From NCBI RefSeq assembly GCF_001676875.1, contig NZ_JYKA01000026.1, positions 1 to 49,706 on the forward strand: 49,706 nt of DNA, written 5' to 3'. The translations under genes and the position numbers were made by a program. This stretch comes from Chromobacterium subtsugae (GTDB lineage: Bacteria; Pseudomonadota; Gammaproteobacteria; Burkholderiales; Chromobacteriaceae). Below, piece after piece: positions 44,626-49,706 of the stretch (within the stretch, counting starts at the first letter, position 1; each line of letters starts with the position of its first letter). The notes under the pieces were generated by a model, which searched no databases, was not told the origin of the DNA, and saw nothing but the letters and a program-made list of their open reading frames with translations.

Positions 44626-44653
44626 GCGCCGCCGCCACCTAGCTGAACGATGA

Positions 44654-44681
44654 ACGGCGCGGAACATTCCGGGCCGTTTTC
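44654..44681 (+). terminator. Intrinsic terminator of mltD
   Basis: ACGGCGCGGAA and TTCCGGGCCGT pair with one G-G mismatch and are followed by TTTTC, 29 bases after the mltD stop. Confidence 0.7.
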
Positions 44682-44706
44682 ATATCCGATGGCGCGCGTC
44701 CTTGGG

Positions 44707-45762
44707 CTATTTCATCCCCCGCCCCAAACCCAGCATGCGCCGCACCAGGCTGCGCGCCGGCGGCGGCACCGCGATCAGCTGCGGCAGCGTCTGGCGCAGG
44801 TTTTGCCGCAACTCCTCCACCGTCAGCGTCAACTCCGCCACCAGCCAATGGCAATGCGACGGCCACTGCATCCGCGACGGATTGTCAGCCGCCGGCAAGG
44901 GCTGCTCCAGCAGCTGCGGCTGGTTGAAACGCAACGCATGCGCCGCGCGCAGCAAGGTGCGCACGATGGCGCGCCGCGGCGAACGCTCCTCCGCCAAGGC
45001 CGGCGTCGCCGCCGCCACTTCCGCCATCCGGTCCAGCAGCGTCCACATGCCGCGCTGGCAACGCTGCACCTGCTCCAGCCGGCCGTGCGCCAGCGACGAC
45101 TCCTGCGTCACCGCCGGCAGCAAGCCCCGCATCAGGATCAACCGAGCGTTGAACTCCGCCAGCGCGGCATCGCCCTCCACCGGCAGGCGCCGCGCGATGC
45201 GGTTGTACAGCAGCGCCGCCTCGCGCAGATTGTCCGCCAGCAGAAAGCGCCAGCTGTCTATCGCCCGCAACGGCAGCGTGGCCGCCGCCGCCATGCCGAT
45301 CAGCGAGCCGATCAACACATTGCAGCTGCGCCACAGCGCTTCGGCGATGGGTTCGTCGCCCAGGCCGCCGACAATCACCAGCGTGATGCCGGTCAGCAAG
45401 GCCAGGTAACCGCCGCGGCCCTGGGCGTGCCAGGTGCTCAGACCCACCACCGCCGCCATCCATGCATAACAGGCATACGGCGACCAGCCATGCAGCACGA
45501 TGGCGGCCAGGCCGGCCAGCGCCCCCAGCAGCGAACCGCCCATACGCTCCAAGGCCTTGCGCTGAACGCCGCCCCAGTGCGGCGCGCCGCCCAACACGAT
45601 CAAAATCGTCACCAGCATCCAGCCGCCATGCGGCATGCCGGACCAGAGCGTCAGCAGCAAGCCGAACAAAAACGCCAGCGCCACCCGCAACACATGCACC
45701 TGGCGCGCGTAGCGGTTCAGGTAATACGGCACCACCAGCACCCGCCACGGCAGCTTGTTCAT
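44707..45762 (-). CDS. FUSC-family inner-membrane protein
   Basis: 351 residues. About six hydrophobic segments fill the N-terminal half ([64 protein letters not shown]), followed by a long helical cytoplasmic part. Resembles fusaric-acid-resistance-type (FUSC/YccS) proteins. A periplasmic fusion partner is not encoded nearby. Substrate unknown. It starts 4 bases after the dtd stop, one operon. Confidence 0.82.
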   Translation of the reverse strand: MNKLPWRVLVVPYYLNRYARQVHVLRVALAFLFGLLLTLWSGMPHGGWMLVTILIVLGGAPHWGGVQRKALERMGGSLLGALAGLAAIVLHGWSPYACYAWMAAVVGLSTWHAQGRGGYLALLTGITLVIVGGLGDEPIAEALWRSCNVLIGSLIGMAAAATLPLRAIDSWRFLLADNLREAALLYNRIARRLPVEGDAALAEFNARLILMRGLLPAVTQESSLAHGRLEQVQRCQRGMWTLLDRMAEVAAATPALAEERSPRRAIVRTLLRAAHALRFNQPQLLEQPLPAADNPSRMQWPSHCHWLVAELTLTVEELRQNLRQTLPQLIAVPPPARSLVRRMLGLGRGMK

Positions 45763-45766
45763 CGCC

Positions 45767-46219
45767 TCACTCCGGATTGCGGCTATCCAGCCAGATGGTC
45801 ACCGGACCATCATTGACCAGGCTCACCAGCATGTCGGCGCCGAACACCCCGGTAGGCACCGGCTTGCCCAGCGCCGCCGCCAGTTCGGCGACGAAGCGGT
45901 CGAACAAGGGCTGCGAAATCTCGCCGCGCGCCGCGCGCGAATACGATGGCCGATTGCCTTTTTTCACGCTGGCGTGCAAGGTGAACTGGCTGACCGCCAG
46001 CGCCTGCCCGCCGCTCTCCAGCAGCGAACGGTTCATCACCCCGTTCTCGTCGCCGAAAATGCGCAGCTGGCTGATTTTGCGCACCAGCCAGCCGATATCG
46101 TCGCCGCCATCCGCCTCTTCCACGCCCACCAGCAGCAGCAAGCCTTCGCCTATACGCCCCTTTACCTCGCCGGCAACCGTCACCTCCGCCTGGCTGACTC
46201 TCTGCACCAACACCCGCAT
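45767..46219 (-). CDS. dtd: D-aminoacyl-tRNA deacylase
   Basis: 150 residues. [24 protein letters not shown] opening, SQFTLHA (active-site SQFTL motif) and the C-terminal [11 protein letters not shown]ly-cis-Pro region (NxGPVT). It hydrolyses D-amino acids from tRNA, preventing their use in translation. The start at 46219 has GGAGGAG upstream. First gene of a two-gene unit with the FUSC gene. Confidence 0.95.
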   Translation of the reverse strand: MRVLVQRVSQAEVTVAGEVKGRIGEGLLLLVGVEEADGGDDIGWLVRKISQLRIFGDENGVMNRSLLESGGQALAVSQFTLHASVKKGNRPSYSRAARGEISQPLFDRFVAELAAALGKPVPTGVFGADMLVSLVNDGPVTIWLDSRNPE

Positions 46220-46333
46220 CCGGCTCCTCCTCGTCATCACACACGGTTCATTCTATCCAATCCCGCCGCCGCGCGCCGCCCGCGGCGGCAAGCTTGCTAC
46301 AATAGCCGGCTATTCATCAAAAGGATTTGCCGC

Positions 46334-47107
46334 ATGTTGATGGTCATCTCGCCGGCCAAGACGCTGGACTACCAGACGCCCCCCGCCTCCGCGCAATTCA
46401 GCCAGCCCAGCCTGCTGGAGCACAGCGCCGAACTGATAAGCGAGCTGCGACGCAAAAGCCCGCTGGAAATCAGCCAGTTGATGAGCATCAGCGACGCGCT
46501 GGCCAACCTCAACGTCGGCCGCTACGCCGACTGGCAGCCGCCATTTGCCCCGAACAACGCCAAACAGGCGCTGTACGCCTTCAAGGGAGATGTCTACGAA
46601 GGCCTCGACGCCGGTAGCCTGAGTCCCGACGCCACCGGCTACCTGCAGCAGCGCCTGCGCATCCTGTCCGGCCTGTACGGCGTGCTGCGTCCGCTGGACC
46701 TGATGCAGGCCTACCGCCTGGAAATGGGCACCCGGCTGGCCAACCCGCGCGGCAAGAACCTGTACGAGTTCTGGGGACGGATCGTCACCGACGCGCTGAA
46801 CGCGCAACTGGAACAGCTGGGACAAAGCGTCCTGGTCAACCTGGCATCGGAAGAGTATTTCAAGTCGGTCAAAGCGAAGCAGCTGAACGCCGCCATCGTG
46901 ACGCCGGTATTCCAGGACCGCAAGAATGGCCAGTACAAGATCATCAGCTTCTACGCCAAGCGCGCGCGCGGCCTGATGGCGCGCTGGGCCGCCGAGCATC
47001 GCGTGCTGCAGCCGGAAGCTTTGCGCGACTTCGACAGCGAAGGCTACGCTTTCGACGCCTCAGCCTCCAGCGAGCTGACCTGGGTGTTCCGCCGCGATCT
47101 GGAATAA
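46334..47107 (+). CDS. yaaA: Peroxide stress protein YaaA
   Basis: 257 residues, matching the UPF0246/YaaA family. Family motifs: [63 protein letters not shown] and the C-terminal [13 protein letters not shown]. YaaA binds DNA with a helix-hairpin-helix and lowers free iron during peroxide stress. Start at 46334, far inside a longer open frame that begins in the dtd antisense region. Confidence 0.95.
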   Translation: MLMVISPAKTLDYQTPPASAQFSQPSLLEHSAELISELRRKSPLEISQLMSISDALANLNVGRYADWQPPFAPNNAKQALYAFKGDVYEGLDAGSLSPDATGYLQQRLRILSGLYGVLRPLDLMQAYRLEMGTRLANPRGKNLYEFWGRIVTDALNAQLEQLGQSVLVNLASEEYFKSVKAKQLNAAIVTPVFQDRKNGQYKIISFYAKRARGLMARWAAEHRVLQPEALRDFDSEGYAFDASASSELTWVFRRDLE

Positions 47108-47161
47108 CCTCCGCTCCATCCGAGCCATGGCCGGCAACACCCGGCCCGACAGGATAAAGAC

Positions 47162-47689
47162 ATGATCACTACCCGACTGGCCACACCGGCCGATTGCGAT
47201 GTGCTGGCCGAGCTGTTTTACCTGATAGACCGGCATTATTTCGGCGCCGACCGCGCCAATCTGGACGCCTCGGCACGCTATGTCGCCGCCAATCTGTTCC
47301 AGCCGCACTGCGGCGTGCAGACCATGCTGGCCCAGCGCGATGGCCAAACGCTCGGCCTGGCGACATTCTCCCTGCTCTACCCCGCGCCGGAGTACAGCGG
47401 CCAGCTGTTCATGAAGGATCTGTTCACCCGCAAGGAAGCCCGCGGCAGCGGCGCCGGCCAGGCCCTACTGCGAGCCTTAGCCAGCTTGGCGCTGGAGCGC
47501 GGCTGCCAACGGCTGGACTGGACCGCCGAGCGCGGCAACCAGGCAGCCCTCGCCTTCTATGACCGAATAGGCGCCGGCGTGGTGGAGGACAAGGTGTATT
47601 ACCGCATCAGCGGCGCAGCATTGGCGGCCTTCGCCCGCCATCCGGCTGACCAGCAGCCGGCAGCGCATAGCTGGCCAGCGCCGCGCTGA
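47162..47689 (+). CDS. GNAT family N-acetyltransferase
   Basis: 175 residues. Opens ITTRLATPADCDVLAELFYLIDRHYFG; acetyl-CoA-binding loop in LFTRKEARGSGAGQALLRALASLAL (R/QxxGxG/A-like), then DWTAERGNQAALAFYDRIGA. AGGA upstream of the start. Substrate unknown. The last 83 bases overlap the 3' end of the convergent lipoprotein gene. Confidence 0.85.
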   Translation: MITTRLATPADCDVLAELFYLIDRHYFGADRANLDASARYVAANLFQPHCGVQTMLAQRDGQTLGLATFSLLYPAPEYSGQLFMKDLFTRKEARGSGAGQALLRALASLALERGCQRLDWTAERGNQAALAFYDRIGAGVVEDKVYYRISGAALAAFARHPADQQPAAHSWPAPR

Positions 47690-48923
47690 CATCGCGCGAC
47701 ACTTCATCCGCATGCAGAATGCCGGCATGAGATTGCTGGTAACCCTTGATGCGGGAAGCCTGGCTCTGCGCCTCGTCGCGCAGTTGGCTGCTCAGCGCTA
47801 CCCGGCCATCCCCTGGTTCCCGCGACATCCATCTGCCGCGCTGAAAGCCGAACAGCAACACATGCCGGGTCGCCGCCGGCAGTGTCTTGGGCGAGCCGTC
47901 CGCGCGCACGAATAATTGCCGCAAAAAAACGCTGTCCGGCGCCAGATTGCGCCAGCTGTCCACTACCCATGGCGCCGGCGTGCGCCTCACCCCCACGCCT
48001 GCGCCGCCATCCCCGGCCCATGGCGTCGCCAGTGTCAACAGCAGCGGCACCGTGACCGCCGACCGATCCACAGCCATGTCCAGCAACAGCTGGCGCGCCA
48101 CCAGCCCGCCCATGCTGTGCGCAACCACCACCAAACTCGGAAAATGAAAGCGCCGCTGCAATTGCAGCAAAACCACGTGCAGCATTTGCGCCGAAACCGT
48201 CAAATCGCTCCCGCTGGGGTAAAACGCCAGCCATGGCTGAAAACGGCTGACGTCCAAACTCTGGACCAACGTGTCGAAGTTGCGCGGCGTCCCGCCCATG
48301 CCATGAATGAACAGCACCGGGATCTTGCCCTCCTGGTACGGATGCAGGAAATAAATGCCGGGATGCGCCTGGCGCATAAACAGGTCCGGATGCCAGATGC
48401 CCTGCTGCCCATACTCCGGCGTCCACAGCGGATCATCCATCCTGCCGACCTCCCCCACGCTCAACGCGCGGCCCTGCGGCAGAGCAAGCGGCCCAGGCCG
48501 TGACTCCTGCAGCATCTTGCGCACCTCGCCGCCTGGCTGCCGCGATCCCAGATCGATATCCAATCCGCGCAGCGGCCTGCCTCCCGCGCAGACCAGCGGC
48601 TCGCCGCCGCCGGCCTCGCCCCAAGACTCGCCGCCGCTCCATTGCTGGTCGCCCGCCTCGTCCTGGAACGCCAACGCCAGATAGCGCCCCGGCGCGGCCG
48701 CCAGCCGCCACTCCCCACCCTGCGGCAACACTTGCTGCGCGGCCAGCTCTGGCAGGCCCTCTCCCAAAGCGTACAGATTGACGATCACCGCCCCCGGCCT
48801 TGCCGACTGCGCCGCGCCGGAGAAGCTGCACAGCTCGCCCCCCCGCGGCGACATCGCGCACCCGGCCAACGCGGCGCACAGCGCCAGAGCATGGCAGAAA
48901 CGGCTCACCCGCGAATTCGTCAC
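47607..48923 (-). CDS. Lipoprotein alpha/beta hydrolase (lipase/esterase-like)
   Basis: 438 residues. Lipobox ALAGC with the lipidated Cys at 22. The N-terminal ~200 residues contain the beta-rich region EEWRLAAAPGRYLALAFQDE-like strands and precede the hydrolase core FIHGMGGTPRNFDTL. Nucleophile Ser in AHSMGGLVARQLLL. A later GWVVDSWRNL-like segment (PAPWVVDSWRNLAPDS) and TPWAGDGG are typical of lipases. Lipoprotein on the envelope, substrate unknown. Convergent overlap with the GNAT gene. Confidence 0.85.
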   Translation of the reverse strand: MTNSRVSRFCHALALCAALAGCAMSPRGGELCSFSGAAQSARPGAVIVNLYALGEGLPELAAQQVLPQGGEWRLAAAPGRYLALAFQDEAGDQQWSGGESWGEAGGGEPLVCAGGRPLRGLDIDLGSRQPGGEVRKMLQESRPGPLALPQGRALSVGEVGRMDDPLWTPEYGQQGIWHPDLFMRQAHPGIYFLHPYQEGKIPVLFIHGMGGTPRNFDTLVQSLDVSRFQPWLAFYPSGSDLTVSAQMLHVVLLQLQRRFHFPSLVVVAHSMGGLVARQLLLDMAVDRSAVTVPLLLTLATPWAGDGGAGVGVRRTPAPWVVDSWRNLAPDSVFLRQLFVRADGSPKTLPAATRHVLLFGFQRGRWMSREPGDGRVALSSQLRDEAQSQASRIKGYQQSHAGILHADEVSRDVSAALASYALPAAGQPDGGRRPPMLRR

Positions 48924-49208
48924 TCCGCCTCCTCCCGATCGCGCCAGAAAATGACAACGTCAACACAAACCATACCACTAGCGCTGCGACGACACTACCG
49001 CACGGCGAGACATCCCGGCGCCTCTCCAGCCGCCAAGAAAAAAACCCGGCGGAAGCTGCCGGGGCGGTTGCCTGAATTCGGCGGCCCGGATTATGAAACC
49101 GGCAAATCCGAATCGATACTATATTTGTATACCGCATCACGGAGTCAATCTAGATGCAAAGCCCTCTTCTCCCCAGCAACGAGCAGGAGCGCATTCAGGC
49201 CTTGTGAC
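48924..49208. other. Intergenic region between the lipoprotein gene and the insertion sequence
   Basis: No credible gene. It holds a minus-strand intrinsic terminator (49038-49063) that does not belong to the lipoprotein gene, whose promoter must lie below it. The ~145 bases between that terminator and the insertion sequence may be the tail of a minus-strand gene cut by the insertion, but I see no recognisable peptide. A GATAC-N7-GTATA repeat is visible at 49114-49130. Confidence 0.45.
49038..49063 (-). terminator. Orphan minus-strand intrinsic terminator
   Basis: CCCGGC (49045-49050) and GCCGGG (49058-49063) pair around seven bases; on the minus strand seven T follow. No minus-strand gene is recognised upstream of it up to the insertion sequence. 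Confidence 0.65.
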
Positions 49209-49288
49209 TGACCTCCTCCCGCAAAAACGTAGCGGCGAAAAGTAGAGATTTCTGGCAAATTTAAGCCCATCCGGGCAGGAGGTTTGTC

Positions 49289-49555
49289 ATGAAAAAATCG
49301 AAGTTCACCGAAGAACAGATTGCCTTCGCGTTGCGCCAGGCGGAGTCCGGCACCACCGTCGCCGAGGTCTGCCGCAAGATGGGCGTCTCCGAAGCCACCT
49401 TCTACAACTGGAAGAAGAAATACGGCGGCCTGGGCGTCAGCGAGTTGCGCCGCCTGAAACAACTGGAAGAAGAGAACGCCCGTCTCAAGCGCATGGTCGC
49501 CGACCTGAGCTTGGACAAGCAGATGCTGCAGGAAGTCATCCAAAAAAAGCTGTGA
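49289..49555 (+). CDS. IS3-family transposase OrfA
   Basis: 88 residues, the standard length for the IS407 group. Helix-turn-helix in EEQIAFALRQAESGTTVAEVCRKMGVSEATFYNWKKKYGG-type sequence (residues 8-47), followed by a leucine-zipper-like coiled coil (LRRLKQLEEENARLKRMVAD). GGAGG precedes the ATG. It ends in a run of seven A followed by G (49542-49549), the slippery site A-AAA-AAG used for -1 frameshifting into orfB. The reading frame is intact. Confidence 0.95.
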   Translation: MKKSKFTEEQIAFALRQAESGTTVAEVCRKMGVSEATFYNWKKKYGGLGVSELRRLKQLEEENARLKRMVADLSLDKQMLQEVIQKKL

Positions 49556-49706
49556 GGCCGGGCCGCAAACGCGAGTTGGCCAACTTCCTGATCGACGCGT
49601 ACCGCGTCAGCATCCGTCGCGCCACCGCAGTCATTCAGCTGCGGCAAGCTACCTATTTTTACCGCCCTCACCCTCGAGACGATCGTGCGGAGCGGCAGCG
49701 AATCCT
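49552..49706 (+). CDS. IS3-family transposase OrfB, 5' part only
   Basis: Reads in the -1 frame relative to orfA and continues without stop to the window edge: RPGRKRELANFLIDAYRVSI, then RRATAVIQLRQATYFYRPHP. This is the N-terminal part preceding the DDE integrase core, which lies outside the window. It is translated as an OrfAB fusion by frameshifting at 49543-49549; the codon at 49552 is GTG but separate initiation is not required. Confidence 0.9.
   Translation, partial: MRPGRKRELANFLIDAYRVSIRRATAVIQLRQATYFYRPHPRDDRAERQRI

Larger units (their letters stand above)
49209..49706 (+). mobile_element. IS3-family insertion sequence, IS407-like group, cut by the window edge
   Basis: Carries the orfA gene, the frameshift site and the beginning of orfB. 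The left end is probably near 49209 (TGACCTCCTCCC, similar to IS407-group termini), about 80 bases before orfA; the right end is outside the window. The exact boundary and target duplication cannot be fixed. Confidence 0.85.

Overview
The window is a GC-rich stretch of bacterial chromosome. Gene content, high GC and gene order point to a betaproteobacterium of the Neisseriales, most likely Chromobacterium or a close relative. That genus call rests on remembered family resemblance, not on a search. Almost everything is ordinary chromosomal housekeeping; the accessory parts are a fimbrial locus at the left edge, a small hicBA-type toxin-antitoxin pair, and an IS3-family insertion sequence cut by the right edge.

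Left part (1-17 kb). A minus-strand chaperone-usher fimbrial operon runs pilin, chaperone, usher, tip adhesin (5029 down to 53). It has a hairpin between pilin and chaperone and a long AT-rich upstream region. Next come an alpha/beta hydrolase, an M32 carboxypeptidase, an unrecognised protein, then nrdR - GNAT acetyltransferase - ribD (minus), an outer-membrane barrel protein, glyA, a pirin gene divergent from a LysR regulator, and a DUF2863-like gene. The intergenic region at 16.6-16.8 kb holds a near-consensus sigma70 promoter (TTGACA-17-GATAAT) and, about 95 bases further on, a strong intrinsic terminator with eight T residues. No gene lies between them, so this is a strong small-RNA candidate, and its body carries two anti-Shine-Dalgarno repeats.

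Middle part (17-34 kb). A stand-alone ATPase, an mdtJI spermidine-exporter pair, ilvD, lgt, an amino-acid ABC uptake set lacking its ATPase gene (binding protein plus two permeases), chrA, an S9 peptidase, a metallo-hydrolase with a DUF190 gene, and an Ntn-hydrolase of the penicillin acylase type. Then copZ and copA with a CsoR-like palindrome in the promoter, pncA, and the hicBA pair.

Right part (34-49.7 kb). phoU (with a good PhoB-box promoter), ppx and corA lie on the minus strand. rpiA follows, then a compact operon of methyltransferase - rnhA - dnaQ - ispD - ispF. It diverges from gloB and mltD, the same neighbourhood known from E. coli. After that come a FUSC membrane protein and dtd, yaaA, a GNAT acetyltransferase whose 3' end overlaps a convergent lipoprotein esterase, and the 5' part of an IS407-group insertion sequence with a classic -1 frameshift site.

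The genes are mostly independent units. Functional groupings visible here are copper export (copA/copZ), phosphate and polyphosphate control (phoU/ppx), polyamine export (mdtJI), DNA replication fidelity and isoprenoid precursors (rnhA/dnaQ/ispDF), and surface adhesion (fimbriae).
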